NCBI RefSeq assembly: GCF_002441855.2
Contig: NZ_CP029487.1
Span: 2,418,001-2,482,000 of the forward strand
Length of the DNA stretch: 64,000 nt
DNA from: Eubacterium maltosivorans
Lineage (GTDB): Bacteria; Bacillota; Clostridia; Eubacteriales; Eubacteriaceae
Direction of reading: 5' to 3'
Under the pieces are notes generated by a model. That model was not told the DNA's origin. It worked only from the letters and a program-made list of their open reading frames with translations, and searched no databases. The translations under genes were made by a program, and so were the position numbers. Of this stretch, positions 7,290 through 16,620 are shown piece by piece (the first letter of the stretch is position 1; every line of letters begins with the position of its first letter).

Positions 7290-8673
7290 CTTCTTCCTCC
7301 TGCTTATATTCTTCAATCCGTGCTTTCAGAGCGTTCAGTAAGGCATCCTGTGTGGCTTCCTTCCCCTGCAGCGCTTCCATGACCTGCTCGTCCATGCCGC
7401 CCTGGGTGACCAGGTGCTGGACGATGACGGTCTCGGTTTGGCCCTGACGGTGCAGTCTTGCGTTGGCCTGCTGGTACAGTTCCAAGGACCAGTTAAGCCC
7501 GAACCACACGACGATGTGCCCGCCGTCCTGAAGGTTTAATCCATAGGCGGCGCTGGCTGGGTGAGCCAGCAGAATGTCCAGCTTACCGGTGTTCCATGCT
7601 TCGATGTCTTCCGGGGTTTTCAATTCCCCGATTCTCAGTTTCATCCGGGACAGGGCTTTCTTGATCCGGTCCCGGTCATGCTGGAAGTTATAAAACACCA
7701 GCAAGCTGTTTCCCTGGGCCGTGTCCACAATCTCTTTCAGTGCCTCCAGCTTCTCGTCGTGCAGCGCGTAGACGGCTTTGTTTTCGTCATAGATAGCTCC
7801 GTTGCACAGCTGCAGCAGCTTGTTGCTTAAGACCGCTGCGGTGCTGGCGTCGATGGTGGCCTCATCCACCTGCAGCAGCATGTTTTTTTCCATCTCGCGG
7901 TACTGCGCGGCGGCTTTTGGACTCAGGTGGACCGGGATCACGTTGTCAATGCGTTTGGGCAAGGTCAGGTAATCCCGGGCTGAAAGACTGATGCAGATGT
8001 CGGAGATAGCCGCCTTGATGTTGCCTTCAGACCCGTCTTTTGGCTTGTAGGTGTAAACCCGGTCCGCGCCCCGCTGGTCGGGGTTAAAATACCGGTCGCG
8101 GTAGGCGGTGACCGTTTTCCCTAAGCGCTGCCCCTGATCCAACAGATACACCTGACTCCAGAGATCCAGTAAACCGTTGGGCGCCGGGGTGCCCGTTAAA
8201 CCGTACAGACGCTTGATGTGCGGCAGCATCAGCTTCAGGGCTTTGAACCGTTTGGCGCTCGGGTTCTTAAAGCTTGACAGCTCATCAATGATCACACAGT
8301 CAAAGGGCCAGTCGTTGCGGTAATAGTCCACCAACCACTGCACATTTTCGCGGTTGATGACCCAGATGTCCCCCGGTGTGTTCAGTGCCCGGATGCGCTT
8401 GTTTTTGGCTCCTAAGACAGCGTTAATCCGCAGTAGGTGTAAGTGGTCCCATTTGGAACTTTCTCTTGTCCAGGTGTCCTCTGCGACTTTTTTCGGGGCA
8501 ATAACCAGGGTTCTTGAAATGGCAAAGCGGTTGAACCGCAGATCGTTGACGGCGGTCAGGGCGATGACGGTCTTGCCAAGTCAAAGCCCCATGTCTAGGA
8601 GTAATCCTAGATGGTCCTCAAAAATCATGCGGTTAATACAATAGCGCTGATAATCATGCGGGATAAATTTCAT
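7261..8673 (-). pseudogene. SNF2-type DEAD/DEAH helicase with a stop codon in the Walker A motif
   Basis: The gene starts at ATG 8673 (MKFIPHDYQRYCINRM...), overlapping the VRR-NUC gene by 4 bp, and would give about 470 residues. At the P-loop the expected DMGLGKT reads DMGL-stop-LGKT: six extra bases (TCAAAG, plus strand 8581-8586) add a TGA and a Leu codon. Downstream the frame is intact, with VIIDELSSFKN (motif II), GLTGTPAPN (motif III), and the helicase C domain with NARLHRQGQT (motif VI). Such helicases pair with VRR-NUC nucleases in phage replication modules. As sequenced, no full helicase is made without readthrough; a fragment from internal starts would lack ATP binding. Confidence 0.8.
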
Positions 8674-8999
8674 GGGTTCATCACCTCCTTCGTATAAGCC
8701 TCATCGTCCGCGTGGGCAACCGTACACTTAAGGTCACTGATCAGCGCGTCAATCTCTTCAGGCCGATCCAACAGATAAACGTGACACCCCAGATTCTCCA
8801 ACCGGTCCATTTGCCGGTTTTGGATGGCTGTCGGTTTCTTGCCGGTCTGCTTCAACTCGACAAACCCGATATGGTTTCCCGGAAGAATTACCAAGCGGTC
8901 CGGCACCCCCGCATTTCCAGGGGACACAAACTTGTAGGCTCGGCCTCCTGCCTTTTTTACCGCTTCTACGAATTTTCTTTCCAGTTCCTTTTCAAGCAT
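8670..8999 (-). CDS. VRR-NUC domain nuclease
   Basis: A 109-residue PD-(D/E)XK nuclease of the VRR-NUC family. The motifs read LEKELERKFVEAVKKAGG, then GNAGVPDRLVILP with the catalytic Asp, and GFVELKQTGKKPT with the E-x-K pair. These enzymes act on branched DNA, and in phages they are usually encoded next to an SNF2 helicase, as here, where the genes overlap by ATGA. ATG 8999 is the start. Role in phage replication or recombination is inferred from family and context. Confidence 0.88.
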   Translation of the reverse strand: MLEKELERKFVEAVKKAGGRAYKFVSPGNAGVPDRLVILPGNHIGFVELKQTGKKPTAIQNRQMDRLENLGCHVYLLDRPEEIDALISDLKCTVAHADDEAYTKEVMNP

Positions 9000-9210
9000 A
9001 TCCTAACCTCCATTGCCAGACTTTTTGTCCCTTCTCGTTGTAGGTGAAGTCTGTGATTAATCCTAAAATCTTTTTTGCTTCCCTAAGCTCTCGTTGGCTA
9101 AATCCCTTTTTATAGGCTTCGCCTCGAACGGTTCGGCACTCGACGATTGGATGACTTCTCATGAAATCCGCCAGCCATTGGACGCACTCCGACAGTTTAT
9201 TTATACTCAT
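8992..9210 (-). CDS. Small winged-helix-like phage protein
   Basis: A 72-residue protein (ECVQWLADFMRSHPIVECRT..., GFSQRELREAKKILG) that resembles the small helix-turn-helix unit often found at the end of primase or DnaB-loader proteins. It lies between the primase/helicase and nuclease genes and overlaps the latter by 8 bp. A DNA-binding accessory role is plausible; nothing in the sequence is catalytic. Confidence 0.6.
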   Translation of the reverse strand: MSINKLSECVQWLADFMRSHPIVECRTVRGEAYKKGFSQRELREAKKILGLITDFTYNEKGQKVWQWRLGYA

Positions 9211-9475
9211 TTTTATCTCCTTTTTATTTTTACAAATTTTGCAGCTGGAACATTTGGAACACTTTTCCTATATACTCTATGTAATATAAGAATATATAAG
9301 ATTTATAAGGTGTATATATTCTTATATTTCTTTATTTTTATATTTATATATAGAAGAATGTAGACATAGTAGACAAACAGCTGTAAGTCTTTTAAAATCT
9401 ACGTTTTTGCGTCATCAAAGTACGTCAACATTGTGTTTTTGTCTGTCGACTTTGTTGACGTACTTTGTCTACATT
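9211..9475. other. AT-rich region with nested inverted repeats, candidate replication origin
   Basis: This 265-bp gap in the replication module holds no gene. It has a perfect 16-bp inverted repeat of A/T-rich sequence (9283-9298 with 9313-9328), a perfect 15-bp inverted repeat (CAAAGTACGTCAACA at 9416-9430 with 9453-9467), and an 11-bp pair (GAATGTAGACA at 9356-9366 with 9466-9476) that shares its right arm edge. TAGACA-like words recur between them. AT-rich DNA plus iterated inverted sites beside a VapE-type initiator is typical of phage origins; a transcription-related role is the alternative. Confidence 0.5.
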
Positions 9476-11896
9476 CTATTTCAACCAAAAGCCTCTCTGC
9501 TTCCCATAATCCGGTCCAAAACGTTGACTCGATCTCACCTTTTCGGTATTTTTCAAACTGTTTAGGATGTTATTAATCTCAGCGGTATCCTTGCGCTGCA
9601 TAAACTTCAGCTCGTTGTTAAAGCACTCACACCAAATTTCCGCTGCGCAGATTCGATCCCTCGGCACCGTGTTTTCTTCCGTCGCTTTAGGCCACTCTGT
9701 GGCCCAGTAGGTTCTCCTCTCCATCAGTCCGAATTTATTCCACTCTAGCGGCACGCGACGGCTGATAAAGTCCACAATAACACCTTCCTTGGGGTTTACT
9801 TCCTTATGGGCCTCCTGGGCTTCTTCGGCCTCGTTGGCGGCAGCCCCTTCCAGAAACAGCTTTTCGCCGATGGCATAATAGACCATGGCTTCAGCCCAGA
9901 TCTGATCCACCTCGTCATCCAGATCGGTGAATACGCTTTTCGTTGCTTTTTCCTTATGAACGTCCACAGGCCAGAACCGGCGGTTCCCGGTGCGGTCCCT
10001 TAAGAAGTCGCTTTCGTTGGTGGTTCCAAAGAATACACACGTCCGCGGAAAGGCCTCTGTCCGGTGTCCATATGGCGCCCGGTAGATATCATCCTTTTTA
10101 CTGAGAAACTGCTTGATGGTGCCCATTTCGGACTTATTAAAGCCCTCCAGCTCACCCACTTCGATGATCCAGTAGCCCTGCAGCAGCTCACTGGCTTCCT
10201 TGCCTTCAAAAGTTCTCAAGCTGTCAGAAAACCAGTTCTTACCGAGCTTGCTGAAAAAAGTGCTCTTCCCAATCCCCTGGGCGCCGGCCAGAATCAGCAT
10301 GTTGTCAAACTTGACGCCAGGGTTCCAGATTCGGGCCACAGCGGCCACCAGTGCCTTTTTAATGGTGTCTCTGGAATACTGGTTATCCTCGGCGCCAAAG
10401 TAGTCGATTAAGAGGGTTTCAAGGCGTTTTTGGCCATCCCATTTTAAGGCGCCCAGGTACTCTCTAATTTTATGGCGCTTGTGTTTGGTCGCGTAGACAG
10501 CCATGGCGTCATAGATTTTCTGCTGCCCGCTGATGTTGTAGAACTTTTCCATGTGCAGCCGCAGACCAGCATCGTCGGCGTCTTTCCAGCCCCGTTCCCG
10601 GTAAAGCCCCGGGACGTTCTCTTCCCAGGGCAGCCTTGCGGTCACGACGGGGCGGTTGCTGAACTCATCATGGTAGAAGTGATCCCGGATTAACGGGTCG
10701 TGCTCCAAAACGGTCAGCACATTCTCAATGGTTTTCACATACTGCCCGTTCTCGTTCATCTTCATGAGGCCCATCCACGCGGTTGGGTCTTCAATTGCCT
10801 GCACCGTCTCCACGCCCTCAAATTCTTCCACTGCCTGCGCATAGCGTTCAGTACTGAGTAACGCCTTGACCTCCGGGTCTTCCACGCAGAAGCTGCGCAT
10901 GGCCCGGTAGCTGGGCAGGCTGGCCACTGGGGTCTCGGGTTTGGCGTCCGCGTCCAGATGGCCGAACTTGTGCAGCCTTATCAGGTCGAAGGCGTTGCAG
11001 AGCAGGCCGGAAATCGGGTCGGTGGCGTGGTGGGAGAAAATGAAGTTCCCGCCGTCGTAAAGCACGGCCCCGCCCACGGTGGAGCCCTCCGCGTAGCTGT
11101 AACGCCCTGGGGTGTCACAGGGGTTGTAGGCGTCTGGAATAAACTTCGCGATGGCGGCCGGCACGTCGTAGGTCCGGCAGAATGCGCCCACAACGCCCTT
11201 TTTATCCAGGGGATTCCCCTGTCGCTTGGCAGCGGTCTGCCGTACTTTGGCCGCGCCGGGCACTTCGGGCCACTCGGCCACATCCTGCCAGTTGGTGTAC
11301 TGGGCAAGCACCCCTTCTCCGGAGAGAAAAGGCTTGTCTTCATAGGCAAAAACGTACTGCTGTGGCATGTCTGCGCTGACGCTGGGCCAGTACATGAGCC
11401 GGCTGGCCTCAAAAGTTGACGGGTCCATGATTTCCATGCCGATGTAGCTGGCAACTTTCCGCGCGATGGGCTCATACTGTTCGGCCGTGCAGGGCTTGTC
11501 CAAGGGGATCACAATGCGCAGTCTTGGCGCGGCTTCCTCGTGCTTTCGCGTGGAGTACACCACGTAGGCGCAGCCCAGAGCAGATACCGCCTGTAAGACG
11601 GCTTGGGTGCCCCCAGACGGGACGGAATCCGCGTCCAGGGTAATCAGGGACCGGTCGATGACTTTGTCGTTTTTACGGCGGTTTTCGGCCAGCCTTCCGC
11701 CCACAAAGCCCCCGACATCCTTGAGGTCGTCCTGCTGTTTTTTGGGCAGGCGCTTGTAGGCCGTGAAGTTTTCAGCGGTTACGACAGGGCTTGATACTTT
11801 CTGTATAAAATCGGCCCAGTACAGTTCCTGGGGGTACCAGAAGACCGCGTGCCTTCCGGACCCGGTGGAGATGGTTAACTTGATGTTGTTTTGCAT
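9476..11896 (-). CDS. VapE-family primase/helicase
   Basis: An 806-residue replication protein. Residues 1-250 form a DUF927/primase-polymerase-like N-terminus (GSGRHAVFWYPQELYWADFI, KDVGGFVGG, SLITLDADSVPSGG, with acidic metal-site candidates in LDAD). The C-terminal VapE/virulence-associated E ATPase has Walker A (LAGAQGIGKSTFF), Walker B-like WIIEVGELEGF, and the arginine-finger region TTNESDFLRDRTGNRRFWPV. It probably primes and unwinds phage DNA. It follows the DNA polymerase gene by 9 bp, and the inverted-repeat region lies directly after it. Confidence 0.88.
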   Translation of the reverse strand: MQNNIKLTISTGSGRHAVFWYPQELYWADFIQKVSSPVVTAENFTAYKRLPKKQQDDLKDVGGFVGGRLAENRRKNDKVIDRSLITLDADSVPSGGTQAVLQAVSALGCAYVVYSTRKHEEAAPRLRIVIPLDKPCTAEQYEPIARKVASYIGMEIMDPSTFEASRLMYWPSVSADMPQQYVFAYEDKPFLSGEGVLAQYTNWQDVAEWPEVPGAAKVRQTAAKRQGNPLDKKGVVGAFCRTYDVPAAIAKFIPDAYNPCDTPGRYSYAEGSTVGGAVLYDGGNFIFSHHATDPISGLLCNAFDLIRLHKFGHLDADAKPETPVASLPSYRAMRSFCVEDPEVKALLSTERYAQAVEEFEGVETVQAIEDPTAWMGLMKMNENGQYVKTIENVLTVLEHDPLIRDHFYHDEFSNRPVVTARLPWEENVPGLYRERGWKDADDAGLRLHMEKFYNISGQQKIYDAMAVYATKHKRHKIREYLGALKWDGQKRLETLLIDYFGAEDNQYSRDTIKKALVAAVARIWNPGVKFDNMLILAGAQGIGKSTFFSKLGKNWFSDSLRTFEGKEASELLQGYWIIEVGELEGFNKSEMGTIKQFLSKKDDIYRAPYGHRTEAFPRTCVFFGTTNESDFLRDRTGNRRFWPVDVHKEKATKSVFTDLDDEVDQIWAEAMVYYAIGEKLFLEGAAANEAEEAQEAHKEVNPKEGVIVDFISRRVPLEWNKFGLMERRTYWATEWPKATEENTVPRDRICAAEIWCECFNNELKFMQRKDTAEINNILNSLKNTEKVRSSQRFGPDYGKQRGFWLK

Positions 11897-11905
11897 AAGG
11901 GCCTC

Positions 11906-13873
11906 CTAATCTTTCTTATAATAATCACTGGTAAAGCCATCGGCGTTTAAGGGCAGGTCCGGCGCCCAGGCCGGGGGCTCACACATGATTTTGATGGCAT
12001 TGTCCAGGTTATAGACCGGGTCATTTTGGGGAATTTCGAGAATCACTTCATCGTGCACGTGGAAGCAGATTTTATAACCTGCGCAGTGCAGCTTGTACAT
12101 GGCTTCTGCCAGGCAGTCCCTCGCAATGGCCTGAACCACGTTTTCGGTCAGTTTGCCCCCATAGGTTTCCAGGGTGACCCATTTTTTCGATGCGCCCCGC
12201 CCTTCGTAGGAAATGGCGTCATCGCCCCACCGGTTCGGCAGGATGCCTGGGTGAAGATAAAAAAGCTGGCGGCCAGAGGGTAAAGTGATAAAAAGATATT
12301 CCTGGTCTCTTGAGAGCACAAGCCCTTTTTGCAGATACTGCGGTGTACCGTACTTTACACACTGCACAGCTGCGCGGTCCAGTTTCCACCATAGGTCTTT
12401 GATCCGCGGGTTAGATGCCCGCCAGCGTCTAACGATGTCCGGGAGTTCTTCTTCCTCCAGCCCCATCTTAAGGGCACCCATCTGGATTAAAGCACCATCC
12501 GACCCCTGATAGCCCAGGGCCAGCTCGGCCACTTTTCCTTTTGCCCGGAGCTCGTATTCAGGATTTCCCTTTGTGATCTTCTCGAGGGGCACCCCAAACA
12601 TGGCACTGGCGGATGCTTCATAGATTTTGCCGTGGGTTCTGAAAACATCCAACTTCCAGTTTTCTCCGGCTAGCCAGGCAATGACCCGGGCCTCAATGGC
12701 GCTGTAATCTGCCACGGCGAAAATGCAGCCTTCGACCGGCACAAACGCGGTGCGGATCAGCTGGCTGGCGGTGTCCTGGACATTGCCGTAAATCATCTTT
12801 AAGCCCTCAACATTTTTCTGCATAACCAGTTCCCGGGCGGTGTCCAGTGTGGCCATGTAATTCCTGGGAAGATTTTGTGGCTGCACGGCGCGCCCAGCCC
12901 ACCGGCCTGTTTTCGCGCCGTAAAACTGCAGCATTCCCCGGAATCGCCCATCTGCACAGGTGCCGTCCTTCAGGGTGGCGTACTTTGCCAGGCTGGATTT
13001 TTTCAGCTGCTTACGCAGGTTCAGCACGGTTACCACTTCCGGAAATGCGGACACGGCGTCAAGGACATCCTCAACAACTTTCTTTTCAAGGGACTTCACT
13101 TCAATGCCGGCGGTTTCAAAAATCCAGGCTTTAACCTGGTCGTCACTGTTTGGGTTGTCGGTTCCTGTGATCGCCCGGATATTTTCTTTCAGTTCTTGCT
13201 CAACCGCGTCTTTGATATAAAGGGCGCCGTCAATCAGCGGCATTGCCGTGCCCACGCCGCCGCTGTTGATGGCCTGATCCATGATCCAGTAGCGCTGCTC
13301 CTGTTCAGGCAGAGGGTACTTGCCCAGTTTTTCCTTGATGGCTTTTTCCACGACCACGTCCTGGCGGCAATATTCGATAAAAAGCTGCCATTTTTCGGGC
13401 TCGTGTTTTGGCAGGACGCGGTCATAAGGGTGCTTCTTTGTCTTTTTCCCATTAGGACAGCAGAACAGCTTAATCAGCGCCTTGCCCGCGGTGTCTTTCT
13501 TTTTATCCGGCGGCATCCCCATGGCTTCGGCCACCAGGCCAAGACCGCCGGCGTAACCAGCATAATAGGCATGGACCATGGTACACTCCCACTGCTCCAG
13601 GGGGCTTACGAAAAACTTGTTGATGCAGTACCACTCAAAGGCCGCGTTAAAAGCGGTCTTTTTAACGTTTGGGTCCTGAAGGGCCCAGAGTACACGCTGC
13701 GGCAGGGTTCGCCCTTTCTGGGTTAAATCCACCACCTCCACGGGTTCATCGTCAAAGCTGTAAGCAAAGAGCAGAATCTCAAAGTCTGAGGACTGCACGT
13801 ATTTGTACAGCCCTGACTTGGTTAAATCTACACTGGAGTAAGTTTCGATATCAATGCTGAGGTTCTTTGCCAT
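11906..13873 (-). CDS. Phage DNA polymerase, family A
   Basis: About 655 residues with an N-terminal 3'-5' exonuclease domain (SIDIETYSSVDL holds the first acidic motif; AFNAAFEWYCIN the second; YCRQDVVVEKAI the third) and a C-terminal polymerase. Polymerase motif A is VADYSAIEARVIAWLAG, motif B RAKGKVAELALGYQGSDGAL, and motif C HVHDEVILEIP, so all catalytic acids are present. The start is ATG 13873 behind a GGGGG site, which overlaps the preceding small gene; a longer open frame upstream has no ribosome site and reads across that gene. It replicates the phage genome. Confidence 0.93.
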   Translation of the reverse strand: MAKNLSIDIETYSSVDLTKSGLYKYVQSSDFEILLFAYSFDDEPVEVVDLTQKGRTLPQRVLWALQDPNVKKTAFNAAFEWYCINKFFVSPLEQWECTMVHAYYAGYAGGLGLVAEAMGMPPDKKKDTAGKALIKLFCCPNGKKTKKHPYDRVLPKHEPEKWQLFIEYCRQDVVVEKAIKEKLGKYPLPEQEQRYWIMDQAINSGGVGTAMPLIDGALYIKDAVEQELKENIRAITGTDNPNSDDQVKAWIFETAGIEVKSLEKKVVEDVLDAVSAFPEVVTVLNLRKQLKKSSLAKYATLKDGTCADGRFRGMLQFYGAKTGRWAGRAVQPQNLPRNYMATLDTARELVMQKNVEGLKMIYGNVQDTASQLIRTAFVPVEGCIFAVADYSAIEARVIAWLAGENWKLDVFRTHGKIYEASASAMFGVPLEKITKGNPEYELRAKGKVAELALGYQGSDGALIQMGALKMGLEEEELPDIVRRWRASNPRIKDLWWKLDRAAVQCVKYGTPQYLQKGLVLSRDQEYLFITLPSGRQLFYLHPGILPNRWGDDAISYEGRGASKKWVTLETYGGKLTENVVQAIARDCLAEAMYKLHCAGYKICFHVHDEVILEIPQNDPVYNLDNAIKIMCEPPAWAPDLPLNADGFTSDYYKKD

Positions 13874-14018
13874 CTGGGTGCCCCCGTTTCTTCTTTGTCG
13901 GCTGATTTTTGTATCGCTGCTTCTGTTCCCGCTCCAAATGCTCGATGGCATCACCGCAGGTTGGGTCGGGATAACCGGATCCGTTGTAGCGGTGTTCGTT
14001 GTATTTATTTTTACTCAT
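13851..14018 (-). CDS. Small phage protein (YNGSGYPDPT type)
   Basis: A 55-codon gene too short to stand out but well supported: ATG 14018 follows GGGAGGTGCC, its start overlaps the upstream stop (ATGA), and its end overlaps the polymerase gene by 23 bp. The N-terminal phrase YNGSGYPDPTCGDAIEHLEREQK matches a short domain that recurs in phage replication regions, alone or fused to other domains. The tail is basic (NQPTKKKRGHP). Function unknown. Confidence 0.65.
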   Translation of the reverse strand: MSKNKYNEHRYNGSGYPDPTCGDAIEHLEREQKQRYKNQPTKKKRGHPDGKEPQH

Positions 14019-14251
14019 CCGGCACCTCCCTGGCAGGCTTTAATCTGCTCCCATAACCAAGGTTCCAGTAACAAAGCTTTTCTTCTCTCGTCACTAAAGC
14101 GGCTTTTTCCGTTGCATATCCACGCGGATCCAACTGGAGCGGTTGACGCACCGGGCACAATACTATACCCGGGCGGCATATGCCCGTACACGTCGACGTT
14201 GTGGCTTTCACCATACTGCGTTATTTTTTCGAGCATTGTTTTTTCGTCCAT
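14015..14251 (-). CDS. Phage protein of unknown function
   Basis: A 78-residue product with start ATG 14251 behind AAAGGAGATC. It begins MDEKTMLEKITQYGESHNV and has a Gly/Pro-rich middle (GHMPPGYSIVPGASTAPVG) and a Trp-rich end (LLLEPWLWEQIKAC). It lies between the Ssb gene and the 55-codon gene in the replication operon with ATGA overlap. No family is recognised. Confidence 0.55.
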   Translation of the reverse strand: MDEKTMLEKITQYGESHNVDVYGHMPPGYSIVPGASTAPVGSAWICNGKSRFSDERRKALLLEPWLWEQIKACQGGAG

Positions 14252-14302
14252 TTTTTCGATCTCCTTTGCTAAAAAAGGCCCCACTCTGGGGGCTGTGAAT
14301 CC

Positions 14303-15082
14303 TCAGATACCCATGACCGCCGGCGGGATCGGCTGGCCGGTGATCGGGTCGACCGGCTGGGGTACTGCGGGCTGTGCCGGGGCTTGACCGTACTGGGGCT
14401 GTACGGGGGCAGGCTGCTGCGGATATCCTGGAGTGACTGTCGGAGCTGAGGGCTGCTGGTACTGCGGCGCCTGGCCGTATGGTGGCTGGACAGCTGCCGG
14501 TTGTGTGTATCCGGGCTGCGCTGCGGGCTGACCTTGTACGGGAATGGTGACGCCAGCGAAGGCATCTTCCACACTGGTTCTGGTGCCTGCGAAGGCTTCA
14601 CCGTCCCGTGTTTTCCACACGTGCTGCAGGTAGCAGCCCACGCCCACGTTGCCGCTGTCACTGTATGCGCCGAAATTCACCGCAACGTAGCCATAGCTGC
14701 CGGAATACACTTCGCTCTGGTCCATTGCCGGGTGGCGGTCTGGACCTGCGACGACTCCGGGTGCCCCGAACTCTGGCTTGCAGGAGGCGGCCATCACGTA
14801 GTGCCCCTTACACTCTTCGCCGTAGGGTTTTCCGGACTGCATAACGCCATCGCCATCGTGCAGCGGACTCCGGACAAAGCCGGGCATGGTGCCACCGAAC
14901 TTCTTCGTGACGCCCTCCTGTTTGGCCTGTTCAATAGCGGCCTGAATCTGCTGCACCAGAACCGTATTGCTCTTAGGGATGAGCATGGTAACCGAATATT
15001 TGGGATCTCCATTATTCTGCGCATAAGGCGCAAACACGTGGACAAAACTTAATCTTACTTCACCAATGACTAATTCACTCAT
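14303..15082 (-). CDS. DUF2815 single-strand DNA-binding protein
   Basis: A 259-residue protein. The first 175 residues match DUF2815 (VRLSFVHVFAPYAQNNGDPKYSVTMLIPK, KSNTVLVQQIQAAIEQAKQEG, later SGSYGYVAVNFGAYSDSGN), the phage Gp2.5-like OB-fold Ssb of Firmicutes phages. The last 85 residues are Pro/Gln/Tyr-rich low complexity (QPAAQPGY, APQYQQPSAPTV), ending QPIPPAVMGI, a flexible tail like those Ssb proteins use for partner binding. It sits between the RecB-like nuclease and polymerase genes. Confidence 0.85.
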   Translation of the reverse strand: MSELVIGEVRLSFVHVFAPYAQNNGDPKYSVTMLIPKSNTVLVQQIQAAIEQAKQEGVTKKFGGTMPGFVRSPLHDGDGVMQSGKPYGEECKGHYVMAASCKPEFGAPGVVAGPDRHPAMDQSEVYSGSYGYVAVNFGAYSDSGNVGVGCYLQHVWKTRDGEAFAGTRTSVEDAFAGVTIPVQGQPAAQPGYTQPAAVQPPYGQAPQYQQPSAPTVTPGYPQQPAPVQPQYGQAPAQPAVPQPVDPITGQPIPPAVMGI

Positions 15083-15096
15083 TTTGTTTATTCCTC

Positions 15097-15435
15097 CTAA
15101 AATTTACGGTTTCTACAATCGATAATCTCTAATCCAACGATGTAATCTTCTAAAAAACAGCACTCATCTTCAATGTGACAGGTATTCCCTGCTTCGTCTT
15201 TTAATAAAGCTTCAAACCAGTAATCTCCGTCATCATTTTCAGACTCCTTGTAGCTGCAGTTATTTTGGACCGGTTCTACCGGGTCACATTCCGGGTCCAG
15301 ATCTCTAAGCGCGTCATAGGGGGGAATATTTCCCCGTATCTGGAATACGAAATCTCCTTTATATGTTCCTGCCTGCAGGGTTACTTTGACATCATATTCG
15401 CGCCATTTTCCACGGCTAACGGTAAAATTTTCCAT
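15097..15435 (-). CDS. Phage protein of unknown function, acidic and Cys-containing
   Basis: A 112-residue acidic protein with ATG 15435 behind TTAGGAGGAT. It starts with predicted beta strands (FTVSRGKWREYDVKVTLQAG), has the run DPECDPVEP, and Cys residues at CSYKE, NTCHIEDECC and the end. It is in the early operon between the DUF2800 nuclease and the Ssb. No family could be assigned with certainty. Confidence 0.55.
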   Translation of the reverse strand: MENFTVSRGKWREYDVKVTLQAGTYKGDFVFQIRGNIPPYDALRDLDPECDPVEPVQNNCSYKESENDDGDYWFEALLKDEAGNTCHIEDECCFLEDYIVGLEIIDCRNRKF

Positions 15436-15444
15436 TTAATCCTC

Positions 15445-16620
15445 CTAAACTTGAATATCTTTGAATACTTCGGCCGCGCTTTTTGGTTTGAACGGCTCCC
15501 GTTTGTCGTCTTCGGGTACCAGTGTTGGTTTTCCCTGGGGTTTTACCACGTCGGCGGCTAACAGGCTGTCGAACTGGTTTTTGCCTAAAAGTTTCTCAAC
15601 ACCGGTCAGGGTCAGGGGTACGCGTTCATAGAGCAGGGATTCGTCAAAGCCGGCCTCCTTGATTTTCTGGAAAGCGGCGTCAAGGTCTTTGAAGCTGCGT
15701 GTGCTGCGCCCTTCGACCACTTTGAATCCTGGGATGGTTAAGCCTTCCAGTGCTTTGGTGAGGGCATACTCTTTCAGCTTCTTGTGGTAATTGACCACGC
15801 CCTCCAGCTTTGCGAGCATCTGGGCCATCTCAGACGCGTTCATCATTTGTGGGTCTTTAATTTCTTCCTCTTTGACGTCGTACTTCCCGGCGTAGGCTTT
15901 GCAGACGGGCTTGACGGGACAGAACTGGCAGTGTTTACCGGGCACACATTCCCCGCCGCCGGCATAGGCTTCTTCGGCCAGGGGTTTGACGACTTCATTC
16001 CCCCACTGGTACAGGGCGGCCACTTCGGTGTCCCACTGTACAATGTTGTCCATACGGGGCTGCACAATGCACAGGGTCACGGTCTGGATCGGATAGATGA
16101 AGCCATAATCGGCCAGTACCCCCAGGGCATAGAGCTTCAGCTGGCTGTTGTCCTCGGCGTCGACTTTATTGTGCTTGCCATATTTAAAATCGATCACCCA
16201 GAGGTGGTTCCCGTGGATGACAATACAGTCCACGGTGCCAAAGCCTTCGGGGGCATAAGCGCTGTAATTAACCTTTTTTTCCACTTCCACAAAGGGCGCG
16301 GTTGTCTGCGCGTAGGTGATGCTGTTCACAAACTCCAGATACTGGTCGGTATAACGCTGCATTTCGGGGTTGTACAGCGCATTGTCTTTGGTCAGCTTGT
16401 TCATCCGTCTTGTGAAGGTTGCTTTTCCCATGGGCTCGGTGTACTGCTTCCGGAGTTTCAGCTCGGCGATGGCGTGGGCCAGGGTGCCTTCTCTGGCCGA
16501 ATCACCTGCCAGGTCCGGCATCCCTTCGGATAACCGGACCGAGGCCGGACAGTTCAGCCAGCGCTCTGCGCTGCTGGCGGACAGCAGGGCGTGGGCTGGG
16601 GTTTCTTTCTTTGAACTCAT
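15445..16620 (-). CDS. DUF2800 RecB-like PD-(D/E)XK nuclease
   Basis: A 391-residue protein of the phage DUF2800 family. It starts with HALLSASSAERWLNCPASVRL, has the GTLAHAIAE helix, the nuclease core (FGTVDCIVIHGNHLWVIDFK, with D and D-x-K), and an iron-sulfur-type Cys cluster CVPGKHCQFCPVKPVC near residue 230. These proteins are Cas4/RecB-like exonucleases for phage recombination with the Ssb that follows. It overlaps the preceding gene by 4 bp. Confidence 0.87.
   Translation of the reverse strand: MSSKKETPAHALLSASSAERWLNCPASVRLSEGMPDLAGDSAREGTLAHAIAELKLRKQYTEPMGKATFTRRMNKLTKDNALYNPEMQRYTDQYLEFVNSITYAQTTAPFVEVEKKVNYSAYAPEGFGTVDCIVIHGNHLWVIDFKYGKHNKVDAEDNSQLKLYALGVLADYGFIYPIQTVTLCIVQPRMDNIVQWDTEVAALYQWGNEVVKPLAEEAYAGGGECVPGKHCQFCPVKPVCKAYAGKYDVKEEEIKDPQMMNASEMAQMLAKLEGVVNYHKKLKEYALTKALEGLTIPGFKVVEGRSTRSFKDLDAAFQKIKEAGFDESLLYERVPLTLTGVEKLLGKNQFDSLLAADVVKPQGKPTLVPEDDKREPFKPKSAAEVFKDIQV

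Noticed and set aside
8581-8583. TGA in the helicase as a selenocysteine codon
   Set aside because: The position is a Walker A loop where no Sec is known, the extra six bases break the motif length, and no hairpin typical of a selenocysteine element was seen right after it.
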